Below, one piece after another: positions 44,990-57,640 of a DNA stretch of 64,000 nt (positions are counted from its first letter, which is position 1; every line of letters starts with the position of its first letter). A program made the position numbers and the translations under genes. This DNA comes from Edaphochlamys debaryana (taxonomy: Eukaryota; Chlorophyta; Chlorophyceae; Chlamydomonadales): NCBI GenBank assembly GCA_016858145.1, contig JAEHOE010000051.1, positions 682,001 to 746,000 on the forward strand. The letters are read 5' to 3'. Below the pieces are notes generated by a model. It saw only the letters and a program-made list of their open reading frames with translations, was not told the DNA's origin and searched no databases.

Positions 44990-47900
44990 GGGGGGTGGTA
45001 TTGAGGGGGCGTGGAAAGGGAGTGGCGCGCAAGGAGGGCGAGGGAGAGAGAGAGGCAGCAGCTGTGGGATGTGAGACGGTTGGTGACGAACAAATGGGCG
45101 CTTGGGGCCAGAGCCTGCGATGTGGGTTGGGTGGGGGCGTGATACAGGGCGTGGGAAGGGGGAGGAAAGGGGGGGCGGTCTTTTGGTTGGTGTGGGTGGG
45201 GATTGGGGCCTCGCGAGTTTGGAAGGATGCTATGAGAACTTGCAGGGTTAGGGATTCTTGCGTTCAGGCTTGGCCAGTGCTCGCACTGTGGCGCGATCGT
45301 GGGCTGGAAACTGGCTTTTGCGCGACAAGGCTGGAGACAAGGCAGAAGGCAAGGAGGCGAGGAGCACACGAAGGTGGTGTGGAAAAACCTAACCTGGATG
45401 GGCGATGCGCGGATGAGAAGATGCGGCCCTTATTATTTCTTCACCCGGCGTATCGGGGCCGCTTGTTGAAGTTGCACTAAGTCGAGGGGGTTGCGATCGG
45501 CACGGTTGGCGTGGGCACACAATGCGTTGGCAGAGCATACATCCCGTATTTCCTTGCGATGCGGTCTAAGGCGCCACGGGAAGCTCCATCCCGCTGGATG
45601 CCTCCGCAACAAAAGGCATTTAGTGCGACCAGTAGACGTTTGGCTCTTGACCCCCCTTGGGACAATGCCGCTAGTGAGTCTCTGTGCGTGACCACCCTTG
45701 CGTGGAACGAGTTCATCCCCTGACCTGTCTTGTTTACTGAGCAAACCGAGGCGGACGCGGCTTGCGGCCGTCGCCGGTGCCCTCTGGGTTTCTCGTGCAT
45801 TATCGCCATGTCCCCCGAAGCGGCGGGGCTGGAAGTGGGCCAGGGTGCCGTACCTGGCTGCTGCGCAAGCCCTGCTCGCGAATGGGTGGTGTGGGGGGCC
45901 CGAGTGTGGGGGGTCCTGTAGTGCTCTGCGTAAAGCATCTGTACCCGTAACACAACAAGCGCGATCCTTTGTGTGGTACACGGCATAAATCTATACTTGC
46001 GGGCTAGCGCTTGGCCCTTGTAGCGTTGGGCCGTCTGCTGAGGAAGAGCTGGGCAACGGCTGGAAACCAAATTAAATCTTAGTCTCAGGAGAGATGAGGC
46101 GAGGAAGGCTCTGGGCTGATGGGGCTTGTGACGAAGGGCCCTGGGGCTGTTTGAGCCCTGCAGTTTTAAGGCCGGAGGGGCCTTCGGTTTACGACGCATG
46201 CGGTGGTGGCGTGACTTTGATCGTTGGACGGGAGATGGTGGAGCTAGTATGCCGGGCCGGCGGCCTGGGGGGGCGAGAGCTGCTCGCTCTGGGGCTCGGG
46301 GGGCTCCGTACCGTATGCCGGAACAGGGGGAGCTGATGAAGACATAATAGAGCTTAAGGGCTTCGGGAGCTAAGCCTGTTGGTTGTCGGGAGCTAAGCCT
46401 GTTGGTTGCCGAGTGGCACGTGCGGGTGAGCGGGCGAGGGCGGCCCGACGGCGAGTGCGTGAGTACCGTATGCCTTGTCTCCGACGCGTGTTGGAGTGCC
46501 TGTTTCCACTGCTGGTGCACAGTGCGGGGGCAGTACAGGTGTAAACGAGGGAGCTTGCAATGCTTTCCTGCTTCCCGACGTCGCTGGTCGTCAAAATAGT
46601 GATGGCTTTAGCGGGGCACAGGCAGGCTTTGTCTCGGTGCGGCTGACTTGCTTGCGGGCTTGACTGGCGGGGCGTACAAGGAAGGGCAGCGGCGGTCATG
46701 CGGGAGTTCAAGGGACCCAGCAGCAGTTGCGGTATGTCTACCCTATTGGACGGTTGTGCCGAAGCCAATCCACTTAGTAACTGCATGGAAGGCCCGGAAC
46801 CCACGGAAAAGGCCCCGTAGCTAGCACAACATGGGCGTTTGCTCCGCTGTGGGCTGTGGCCGCAGGTACCCCTCCCTTCCTGCCCAGCTTCCCAACCTGT
46901 ACGGCATCGTCCAACCAGCACCTGCTACTACTCCCTGCCGCCTCCCTATTGCCTCTGGAGGTGAGCACATCGTAAATAGCCTCGAAGGGCCGGGGCCGCT
47001 TTGTACTAGGGGGCGACAAGGGGCGGGCGGGGCGCGGCGGACTGCAGCTTCGGTGCCGCGCCGCTGCAGCGGCGGGCAGTTGGCTACTGGACTGCCCCGG
47101 GCCCCGCCGCCGCGCACACATAGCGCACTACGGCCCTGCGCTCCTCGCTTCGTGCATGCCTCATCTTGATGTTGCCGTGTGCGCGTGCAGAGGCGGGGCG
47201 CGTTGACGAGGGGGCCGCGGGGCCCCCTGCAGGCGCGCGACGTCGGACGGACGAGATCAGGACGCTGATGTCGCACGTCGCGCGTATAAGTTCGCTATAG
47301 GGCTTTGATGATACTGTCAGAGTAAGTGCACACAGCGACACTGCAGCTAGCGACTCACAAACGGCTTTGGTCGGTCAACTCCTCGACGGCACGCGGACGG
47401 CCCAAGACTCAAACATTCCCGGCGGTAAGCAAAGATGCCCTCTAACGCACGCAGTGTAAACTGAGGCTTGCAGTTGGGGCTTATCGCTCGAGGTGTGACA
47501 CTTTCAGCGGACCGCGGCGCAGTAGAGGCCCGCACGGCGGGAACTGCGAGCGCGCGGCGAGATCGCCTCAGGCAGTGCACTTGATGCATCACGCATGTTG
47601 CGTGGGTCCTCGCGCGCTTCAGCACGCCTTGTTGGCCTGACGTCGCGACAGCCATCCTTGCCCCGCCGGCGACCATCCTCACTACCCGCCCCCCACGCAC
47701 TGTGTCCGCGTGCCGCACAGGCTGAGCCTTGTGGTCGAAGCACCGTCAGGCCAGGAACCTACAAGGGTTTGTACAAGGGCTCGTGGTAAGGCCAGGCTCG
47801 ACCGCGCAGAAGTGTGGCGGCCATTGCCCGACATGTCGGGGTGCCGTTTGCGCCCTCGCGCTCGCTTTGAATTTGCCGCCCGCTTACTGGCCTTGCTTTT

Positions 47901-48362
47901 GCGCATTGCAGGGCCTCGACATATGAGCTCAGCTAGGAGCAGCTATCGTCGCAGCAGAGCTCGGATTTGAAAGGTGAGCCCTCGGACGACATCTCAGTCG
48001 TCCGGCGCGCCTCGCTTCCGCTGCGCGCCCAAAGGCTTTACCGCGCTTTACCTCGGCGCAAAGCCACTCCAAGACTAGCCAGACACTTTGCACCTCCACC
48101 CGCGTCCATAGCTTCCCGCCACCAGCTACCGGGCGATAAGAAATAGGGGTACGCCGCGGGTCCCCCTCACCCACCTCGGCACTTGGCCCTCACAGCTCGC
48201 CGTCTTGCGTTTCATGCCCAGGCCCTTGATTACGGACTCCTTTGCGGCTGGGTCGCTGCTGCCCATCACCTCATCCGCCTTCGCCCACGAGGGCGCACAC
48301 CTTTCAACGGGAGCAGCAGCGCAGCGCCAACACAGCCCTGAGCCTGCCCAGCCGCAAGCGCT
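44990..48362. other. Intergenic: TBC gene 3' flank and upstream region of the VTC gene
   Basis: The first plus-strand TGTAA I find after the TBC stop is at 46540-46544. Upstream of VTC, splice signals suggest noncoding 5' exons: a donor after 47785, a 62-bp exon 47912-47973 (acceptor gcattgcag, donor GTGAGC) and an acceptor ending at 48195. An ATG at 48214 opens a 66-codon frame that overlaps the VTC start. No other gene is supported. Confidence 0.45.
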
Positions 48363-51300
48363 ATGGCCCCTAGAGGCAGCCACGGCCGCTCCCCCAGCGC
48401 TCAGCACGGCCTAGCGCCCGGCGGCCGCCTGCCCATACCCCACTCCCTCTCCGCCGCCGAGGCCGCTGCCAACGCTCCCGCCTCCGCCTTCGCCAGCTCC
48501 CCCGCAGCCTCTCTGGCCTCGACAGGTGCAATGAGCACCTCAGTGTGGGCCGCAAAGGGCCAGAGCAGCGTGTCAGGCGGCGCCTCCGGCGGCTGTCAAA
48601 CCAGCGCCGGACCCCTAGTACCGAGCCCCTCAGCCGCGGAAATACACCGCGCTGGGTCGGTCGATATGGCAGCCTCCAGCCAGCGCCCCCCAGCCTCTCT
48701 CGAGCGTTATGCGGTCCGCACTGGGGCGCTCAGGAGCCTGCTGCCCGCGGCAGCGGACCCCAGGGCTTCCGCTGCCGCCTCCGCCGCCGGTGGCGGCGGC
48801 TGTAACGGCTACGCCAACGGTTACGGAGTCGTGATCCCGGGGCCCGGCAGCAGCCCCATCAGCAGCAGCGGCGGCGGCAGCGGCGGCGGCGGCAGCAGCG
48901 GCAGCGGCAGCCCGTTCAGCGCAACTCCGGCTTCCGTTGTCGGAGACCCGGCCGACTCCCCATTTGGGTCTGACACTGGGGGCCCGGAGGGTCATGGGGG
49001 GGTCGCCCTGACGCTTCTGAGGTCCCAGGCGGAGGGCCGCGCGGGCTGCGGCTCCCCAGATGGGGAGGACTCGGGCGCTGCCGCCAACCCTCCAGTTGCA
49101 ACTGGAAGCCCCTTCCTGAGGGCCTACGCCGCGGTAAGGACCGCCGGGTCGTCTCGACTGCCCTGACTGTCCTCGACTGCCCTGTCATTGCTCCCCTATG
49201 TCGGTGCCTTTGCCCCTGTGCTTAGTTTTGGAGAGCTTCAGACCGTTGACCGTTGACCGTTGCAACCGTTGCATCCCGACCCGCAGGAGCTGTCCCGCGT
49301 CCGCGGCTTCACCCAGAGCTCCCTGGACGAGCTGCGCCGCCGGGCCGGCTCCGCCGCCGAGCACCTCACCAACCACCTCAACCAACACGTCAACGACCTC
49401 AACCACCAACCGCTCCCGAAGCTTAGCGCCGGCGCCGGTGGCGGCGCTGGCGGCGGCGGCGCCCCCGCTGCAGGGCTCGTGGCGGCGGCGGCGCTGAGGG
49501 CGCTGTGCGGCCGCCTGAGGGCCGAGTGCGATGAGATCGGTGGGTGGGATCTTGGATCTTGGATCTTGCTTCGGGGCCTGGATGCCAAGGGGTTGCGGGT
49601 CAGGGCGCATGACGCGTGTGTGTGGTTCAGCCATCAGCGGTGTCTGTCCGGTGATGACGTGCGGTCTTCCGCCCGCCATCCCACCCCGCAGGCCACCAGC
49701 TGGCGGATCTGGACGCCTTTGAGCGGATCAACGCAGCACGTGAGGTGCAGGGCGGTGCACATGGAAAAGGAATCCATCAGGATCCAGATCTGATCAGGCT
49801 TAGAGCTTGCTCGTCCTACCTGCCTCCCTCCCTCCCTCCCTCCCGCCCGGCCGCTACCGTCCAACTCCGTACATGTAACCCCGGCTCCCCGTCGTCCCCT
49901 CTCAGGCTTCGCCGAGCTGGGCCTGCTGTACGACAGATCCGCGGCCGCCGCCAGCGCTGGCGGATCGGGCCGTACCGGCGGCGCTCCGCCAACCGCCCTG
50001 GCTCAGCTGGAGCTGCTGAGGGAGTACCAGCGCGTGGCTCGGGTGCGTGAGGGTTCCTCGGAGCAACGAACCGACAGGAGCAAACGGAGTGTTACGGGCT
50101 GACCGGTAGTCTACGGGCTTGCTTCTTCGCGTGCCCCTGCGCGTTGCTAGGGGTTTTTTCCGGTAGCGTGTGGGCACGTGCAACGGGGATGCATTCCTCA
50201 CCAAAGTGGGGACACAATCTTACCAAAGTGGGACACATTACTCACCAGGGTTTGGGTGTCCTGACCAGGCCCACCAGAAAGGCCTGTCTGACGAACCGGT
50301 CGCTACTCATGCCTCAGCCATCCGTGAGGGTCCCCACACTGTTAAAAAGTCAGGGGTTGCACGCCAACAGGGCCCCACCAGAATGGCCTCTCTGACCCCG
50401 TTGCCGTACGCTCCTCAGATCCGCTGGGACCGCCCTTCATTCGTGTCCCATGCCCCTGCAGGCCTGCCTGGGCGGCGCACCAGCGTACGACGGGTTGCTC
50501 GTCATTCTGTCGGACCTGTACGAAGCCATCAGTACGGCACACACGCAGGCGGGCGAGGCGGAGGAGGCCGAGCCCTGGGTGCCGCCCGACCAGTTCAAGC
50601 GGTACGTTCGTACAGCCCCCGGCTTCGCCGTACACAGTAATTGCAGCCTCTTACGTGCTCTCCCCCGGCCACTTTGACTACGACGGACTAGTTCGGACCC
50701 GCTAGTCCTTTGGAAGCTCTATCCCTTTACCTCCCCCCCCTCCCTTCCCCCCCCTCTCAGGAGCACCACCAAGTTCTGGGTGGCCCCTCGGGACGTGCTG
50801 AGGGTCAAGCTCACCATCGTACGGCACCTGCCGCTGCTCATCTTCGGCCGCAGGTGGGGTGGCAGTACCATCAGCACGGAATGCCGTACAGGGCCGTACA
50901 GCCGCCACCATCCGGCACATCTCGCACGCGAAGCATCGATCCAAAGTACGAGTAGAAATACCGAGAGTCCCTCGCACCCAACGCCCATCTGCGTCCAATC
51001 CCTCTTCCTCACCCCCGCTCCCCGGTCCCACCCTCGCAGCGCCAACCCCCTCCTCGTCCGCGCTGCGTCCGTCCAGCAGCCCCCGCCCTCCAAGTCCACC
51101 TCCGCCTCAACCCCCGCCTCCGCCGGCCTCTCCAGCTCGCTCCCCGCGGTGCTCCCCTCCGCCGTCTTCAGCCCCCTGACCCAGGGCACCACCTCCCCCG
51201 CCTCCTCCCTCGCGCCCTCCCTGGCCCCATCCATGGTGCCCTCACTCTCGCTCTCCGCGCCCGCGGCGCCCACCGCCCCCGGCACGCCCGCGCCCCCCCC

Positions 51301-54300
51301 GCCCCCGTCCCCCCGCCCCCCCGCCTCCACCTCCCGCATCACATCGGTCTACTTTGACAACGCCGCCCTGGATACCTACCACGAGCGCCTGGTCCGCGGC
51401 GACGGGGCCAGCCTGGTCCGCATCCGGTGAGCGGCTAGGTGTGGGAGTGCCTGGGGTTGCCGCTGTGGGCATACGGTGAGCGGCTGGCCAGGGGCCAGAA
51501 GTCTGCTGCAGCAGCGCGGGCCTGGGCGTGGGCCTGGGCGTGGGCCTGGGCGTGGGCCTGGGCGTGGGCCTGGGCGTGGGCCTGGGCGTGGGCCTGGGCG
51601 TGGGCCTGGGCGTGGGCCTGGGCGTGGGCCTGGGCGTGGGCCTGGGCGTGGGCCTGGGCGTGGGCCTGGGCGTGGGCCTGGGCGTGGGCCTGGGCGTGGG
51701 CCTGGGCGTGGGCCTGGTGAGGGCCTGTTGTGGACTTGGGACGCGGGCCTGGGCACGGGCGGCTATCGGCACCGGCCAGGACGGCTGGGGCGCGGTCAAT
51801 GGTAGGGCGGCTTGCCTGCTCCACCCCTGCCCGGCCACAACGATGTCGTTCCCTCACTCACGTGCTGCCAATCCTTTCTGCCTGGCTCCCGCTTTCCCGC
51901 CCCCAACCCCCAACCCCCCTTGCAGGTGGTACGGCGAGGACCTGCCCCGGCCCCACTCCCCCGTGTTCGTGGAACGCAAGCGACACCGGGACGCGTGGAC
52001 GGGCGAGTGGAGCCTCAAGGTGCGTGGGCTTGCCTCGATACTCTTGCTTGCAAGCAGCTAATGATTTTACTTGTCCGGATGGTGCGTGCGACCAGGAGAT
52101 GCCCCAAAGAGCCTTGACTGTTCTCGCGCCGCCTTCAACCCCCAATTTCTACCCCCCCCCCCCCTGCCCCGTCCCCTTTGCCCTTTTTTCCTTCCGCCTT
52201 CCGCCGCAGGAGCGCGCCCCGCTGCCCTGCGGCCGAGTAGTGCCCCTCCTCTCGGGGGCGCACCTCCCGGAGCTACAGCCGCCTGCGCCCGGCCCCCTGC
52301 CCACTGGACCCCTCCCCACTGGACCCGGGGGGAGCGGCCGCCCCCCCACCAGCTCCCTCACGTCCGCCGGCTCCATCTCCATCTCGGGCTCCGGCGCAGG
52401 CGCGGGTCTGGGGCCCGAGGGCGGCCGTGGCGGTGGCGGCGCCAAGGCGGCGGCGGCGGCTCAGCTGCTGCGGGAGGTGCAGGGCAGCCTGCTGGCGCGC
52501 CAGGAGGTGCGTACGCGGTGCCGGTGCTGTAGCGCCTTCACCCCTACCCCACACTCCTACCCCATCACCTCACACCCCCCGGCGCCCCACCTACCTCCGC
52601 ACCGCCTACCGCTGACCCGCACTTTGTCCCATTGCAGGCCAAACACCCCTTGCTCCATCCGTCTCTCGCTCTCTCTATCCACCCATCCCACCCCCCTCAC
52701 CCGCCCTTACCCACCCACCCCCACCCCTCCTCACCCCCCCACCCCCCGCCCCCCAACCCCATCAGGAGCCCTACCTCCGCACCGCCTACCGCCGCTCCGC
52801 CTTCCAGCTGGCCTCCACCAATGCGGTGCGCATCTCCATCGACACGCAGCTAGCCATGAGCCGGGAGGCGGGGGCGCCCAGGGCGCCCGGCGGCTGGTGC
52901 AGGTGGGTGGGCAGCGCGTGCCGACTTGGCCGTGCGTGCCCGGGGCTCGCTGCCAGGTCTGGGGTGGCTGCCAGGTTACGGCGATGCCTGGGGTCCCTGT
53001 AGCGTGTCGGTCTGGCGGCTGGTGCAGGCGGGCAGCAGCGTGCGGTGCCTACGGTCTAGAACGGGCGTCAGAGGCACAGGCTGCCCCCGTGGGGATGCGG
53101 GCGTTGCGGGGCTTGGGGCCCCGTCCACCTGCACCCCCACCTCACCTCCGCCGCCCCTTGGATGTGGGTCTTGTCTCTGCCTGTTTACCCCCTGCGCCAC
53201 CTTGCCCTCACGCCCGTCCCCCAGGGACGACGCCGCCCCCCTGGCCCCGGGTGACGTGGTGCACTTCCCGTACGCCGTACTGGAGATCAAGCTGGCTGAC
53301 GAGGACAGCGTGCCGGCCTGGGTGCTGGTGAGTGTCTGGGCCCTGCTGGGCCCACACTGGGCCCCGCTGGGTCCCCGATGGGCCCCGGCTGGGAGGCAAC
53401 GGGTCGGGGCTTTTATTTTACCGTGGTCCAGGGCCAAACGCTCGTCCGCCCAATGCCGCGGCCCATTTTCCCACGCTGGGCCCCCCGTGGAAGGGCCCTG
53501 CTTGGGGCGGGTGGGAAACGGGTTGCAGTTAGGAGGCAGGGAGGCAGGGAGGCGGCCACACGCGTTCCTCCGTTGTTCGTCCAACAGGGCCAGATTCCCC
53601 TACCTTGCTGCTCGCTCAACCCCGCCCTCAAACCTCCACCCCGCCTGCCGGTACCCTCCCCCACAGGAGCTCCGCGAGTCGGGGCTGCTGGTGGAGGCCC
53701 CCAAGTTCTCCAAGTTCCTTCACGGCATGGCCCTGCTCTACCCGGACCGGATCCGGAACACGCCGCACTGGTTCCTGCCGGAACCGGAACTGGATCCGAA
53801 GCAGATCCCGGATCTGGATCTGGAGCGACAGCGGGAGGGCAAGGGCGGCGGGGGGCGGAAGGAGGGCGGCGCGTCTGGGTGGCTGCGGCCGGGGGCGTGG
53901 CTGCGGGGGCGCGGGGCGGAGAGGGGAGGAGGGGGTGGGGTTGGGGGTGGCGGCGCGGGGGGGTGGGTGGCGGGTTTGCTGGGGGCGGCGGGGCAGCGGC
54001 GGCAGCCCCGCATGAGCCCCGCCACGCTGGAGGAGCTGGCGGACCCGGCCGACAAGTACGAGCAGGTGAGGCCACGTGGGTGGGGCCCCTTGCCCTTAGG
54101 ATACCGGTAAGCCTCCGTCAAGTGGGTCATCCACCTCGGCCCCGGGGTTTCCAGGCTTGTGTCTGGGACCCCGGCTTCCGCCCTCAGCCCCTGCGCCACC
54201 CCATGCCATGCCTGCGAGGCGCGTGGCTGCTTCGCCTCCACAATGCCATGCGGCGTCCAAAGCCACGTGGTTCATCCTCAAACCCCACCCCATGTACCCC

Positions 54301-57300
54301 ACCCCTCCCGTCCGTGCAACCCCCCCCCCAGGAGGCCCACGCCTGGCTCTTCCCCAGGCCCATCAGGCCCGACGAGGCCCTCGACATCGTGCCGGACCCG
54401 GACGACGCGTACGACATCCGCAAGCCGCCGCCGCCGCCCCTCACCGCCACCGCCGCCAACGGTCATCATTACCAACCGCCAACTGTCAACGACCCCCACA
54501 ACCATAACCGCAACCACCCCCACCCGCACCTCGACGGGCTCGGCCCCCGCAGCCCCTCAGTAACCCGCTACGGGCCCGGGCCCGGTCCGGGCCCCGGCGG
54601 GCCCGGCCGGGCCCACTTCTCAGCTGGCGGCGCCGGAAGCCTGGTCGGGGGCAGCCCCAGCCGCCGCCCGCAGCCGCCGCAGCGGTGCCTCAGTGTGGGG
54701 GGTCTTGAGCGTGTGCGCAGCGGAGATGACCCGGGGGAGGGGGAGGGGGAGGGGGAGGCGGACGTGTTTGGCGTGGAGCGGGATCACGACCGAGACCGCA
54801 GTCGCAACTGCCGGCAGGTGCGTGCGTGGGTAACGGAGGGTTTGTGAGAGAGGAGGGAGGAAGCATGAGGTTTCCTGGCTTGGACACAGCAACCTAATCT
54901 CTAATCTCCTGGAAGGCGTGGTCACTCTGCCGCGCTTGGCGCCCGAGCTGTTCCTCGCCTCGCCTTACTAACGGGTTGATGCACCAAACACCCATACCGT
55001 TCCCTTCCACCCCCACCCCCCTCCCCCCGCAGAGCGGCGAGCTGAGCACCGACTGCTCCCGCCCCTCCTCCGTCCGCTCCTCCCTCCTCCCCACCGTGGA
55101 AGCGACCAGCCTGGCCCCACTCAGCCCCACAGCCTCGCTCCCAGCCTCGGCCTCCGCCATTGCCGGCCGCCGCCACGGCGCCGCCGCCCTCGCCTCCTTC
55201 ACCGCCGATGCGGCCGCCGCCGCCGCCACCGCTCCTGCCGCCGCCGCCACCGTCACTGCGACGGCCTTCACGGCCCCCTACGCCGCCGCCGCCGCCGACG
55301 GCTACGACCTGCCGCCGCCGCCGCCACAGCCGTCGCCGTCCGTCTCTGGCGGCTCGCCGCCGCCGTCGTACCCACACTCGCACCGCGGCAGCATCGCCTC
55401 CGCCAGCGCCAGTAGCTACCCGGGATCCATCACGCTGCGTCCCTCCAACTCCTACGCCACCTTTGGCGCCCAGCACACAGGCGCCAGCGGCGCCGGCCTC
55501 GGCGGCGCCGCCAGCGGCGGCCTCACCAACTTCGGCAGCATCGGCAGCGGCGGCGGCTACGCCGCCGCCGCCAACGGATTTGCATTTGGCTCCGGAACCG
55601 GACCGGCAGGAGCTGGCGGTTTGGGGATGATGAGCGGCGGCGGCAGCGGTGGCGGCAGCCGGGGCAGCCCCGACAGCGGCAAGCGTGGTGTCGGCGGCGG
55701 CGGCAATGGGTTGCGCGGCGGCGGCGGCAGCTTCAAGGCGACGCTGGCGGGCGGCGCGGCGGCGGCGAGGGCCAAGGTCGCGGGGCTGGCGGCGGCGGTG
55801 CGGCGGAGCAGCGGCAGTGGCGGCAGCGGCGGGGCGCTCCGTCGCAACGGCTCCGTCAGCAGCGGGTGAGCGCCCGCATCCCAGGTGCTTTAGCATGCTG
55901 CGACACGCCCATGCCGCCCTGTTACCTGTGCTTGGCCAACTGTATCTTTTGGTCCACCGGTTCAACGTCTTCCCGCCCCGCGGCCCCCTGGCCTGGCGTG
56001 CGTTTCAAGCTTGCCCGCACCCCTTCCTCCCCCGCCCTACCCCAGTCCCTCGCACCCGGCCCCGCCCCGGCTCTCCGCCGCCGCCGCCGCCTGGATCGGA
56101 ACCAAGTGGCGTGCCGCCAGGCGCAAAGGCGGCGCCGCCAACGGTGGCGGCGGCGGCGGTGGTGGCGGCGGCGGGCCGGACCTGGAGGCCGGCGCCGCCG
56201 CCGCCGCCGGCTCGGGCGTGCCGCTGCCGCGGGCCGCTGCGATGGTCCGAACCCGCGTGGAGCCCAAGACCTTCTTCGCTGCGTGAGTGACGGCTGCGTG
56301 ACAGCGGTTCAAGCGTCCCGAGTTACCCGCTGGTGTTAAATCACGCTGGCGGGAAAGATTATGGCATCCCCTCGAAGTTACGTCGGTTGAAAGGATAGTC
56401 CTACTTCCCTGTGCCCCTGCCTCTTTCACCCAGCGCCCTGGCTTGCCCCTGCTCCCTCCCACCTCTCCCTCCCTCCCCGCCCTCTCCCCCCTCCCCCAGC
56501 GAGCGCACCTTCCTCTCCTGGCTCAACATCGCGGTCTTAGTCATGTTCACGTCGCTATCACTCATGTCCGACCGAATCGCCATGTTCGGAGGCCACCAAT
56601 CCATCGCCACGCCGCCGCTGCCCAACGCCTCGACGCCGCCGCCGCCGCCGGGCGGCGCCAACGGCGCGCTGCTGGACACGGCGGCTCCGTCGGCGGCGGC
56701 GGCGGCCGGCGGCGCCGCCAGCAGGGCGGCGGCGCTGTGCAGCGGCGGCATCTGCCGGTCGAGCCAGGTGAGGTCGTGCTGTTCGTTGGTGGGGGCTTGG
56801 GGCAAAGGAAGGCGGGTACAGGGCAGAGCCATGCGGACCCCTCGAAGGCCGTGGCGGGCATCCACTGCAGGTGCGGGGCAATGGGGCGGCCGGGGATGGC
56901 GGCAAGGCGTGGGTGGAGTTGACGAAGGATGAAGGATTGAGTTACAACCACAAGATCGCCGTACTCCCCAACCTGCCGTACCCTGCCGTACAGATCGCGG
57001 GCATGGCCATGGCGCCCGTGGCGCTCGCCTTCATGCTGTGAGTCACGGGGCACCGGGCAGCGGGGGAGCAAGGGAGCAATCTGGAAGGGAGGGAAACAGG
57101 CGTTAATCTGAGACCGACGGCCAGAGCGCGGCCCCTCTCGCGCAAGCGATGCAAGATGGGCCGCAAGAAGGAGCCCCTGATGCTCCTCACATCCTTTCCC
57201 ACCTCTCCTGCCCCAACCTTCGACCCCCTCCCGCTCCCCCCCCCCAGCTACGCCCTGTACATGTACAAGTCCCGCTCCGCCCAGGTGGGGAGGGGCCCGG

Positions 57301-57640
57301 GGGTCTGGGGGGCAGCGTCGGGGAGGGGCCGGGGGGCTGGGGATCAGCGGGGAAACGGCCGGTGCCGTGAGTGTCCCACGCCAGGGCCCTCGGGGCAGCA
57401 CCACCCTCGGTGGGGCGGCACGACCTCGCTCCCCCCGCACCCCAACTCCTCTGATACCTTCTACCTCTGGCCCACCCCGGCCCCAACCCTCACCCGCCTT
57501 CCTCCATACAGATTCTGCGCCGCGAGGCCGTACGGTACGACGACCAGCGCGGGCCCGTCGTACTCACGGCCATGCTAATGATCGTACTGGTCATCGCCTA
57601 CGTCCTCACCATCCGGGCCGCCACGGCGGCGGGGCTGTAG
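48363..57640 (+). CDS. VTC4-like polyphosphate polymerase (SPX-VTC-DUF202)
   Basis: Makes polyphosphate from ATP and moves it into acidocalcisomes or vacuoles. Nineteen phase-consistent exons (48363-49133, 49287-49539, 49692-49739, 49906-50042, 50462-50601, 50761-50853, 51040-51426, 51926-52019, 52210-52506, 52766-52902, 53225-53327, 53667-54065, 54332-54817, 55033-55865, 56046-56282, 56500-56767, 56994-57037, 57248-57284, 57512-57640) encode 1,630 residues. The SPX-like part lies about 111-370 (FLRAYAAELSRVRGFTQ). The polymerase tunnel, about 450-865, has TTKFWV, YFDN, VRIRWYGE, VFVERKRHRDAWTGEWSLK, YRRSAFQ, VRISIDT, FPYAVLEIKL and PKFSKFLHG, covering the basic and acidic active-site positions. 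The DUF202 part, about 1460-1630, has VEPKTFFAAERTFLSWLN and three membrane segments. Long Gly/Pro/Ala spacers inflate it to about twice yeast Vtc4. Confidence 0.94.
51415..51720 (+). repeat. Duplicated donor and 12-bp minisatellite in a VTC intron
   Basis: The donor at 51426|51427 (ccggtgagcggct) is repeated 49 bp on, ending at 51475 (acggtgagcggct). From about 51521 to 51717 a 12-bp unit cctgggcgtggg repeats about 16 times with almost no variation. Confidence 0.93.
52585..52795 (+). repeat. Duplicated exon start (YLRTAYR) in a VTC intron
   Basis: The first codons of the exon starting at 52766 include ctacctccgcaccgcctacc at 52771. The identical stretch occurs 180 bp upstream at 52591, inside the preceding intron. 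The upstream copy lacks an AG directly before it and runs into a stop. Confidence 0.9.
52891..53045 (+). repeat. Duplicated exon end (GGWCR) in a VTC intron
   Basis: The exon end cggctggtgcag at 52891-52902 is repeated at 53016-53027, 125 bp into the intron, with similar following bases (gggcagcgcgtgcc against gggcagcagcgtgc). The copy has gc in place of the gt donor. Confidence 0.85.

Noticed and set aside
45477..46520. 347-codon minus-strand open frame in the region after the TBC gene
   Set aside because: It starts with GTG, has no recognisable domain, no algal-style codon bias or introns, and lies in a probable 3' UTR or intergenic stretch.
48126..48407. Minus-strand frame of about 93 codons opposite the VTC 5' region
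   Set aside because: No supporting splice sites, no domain, and it lies antisense to the likely VTC leader.
51439..51805. Open frames made of Trp-Ala, Gly-Pro-Gly-Arg or Gly-Leu-Gly-Val repeats
   Set aside because: All arise from the 12-bp intronic minisatellite, which is open in every frame; they are not proteins.
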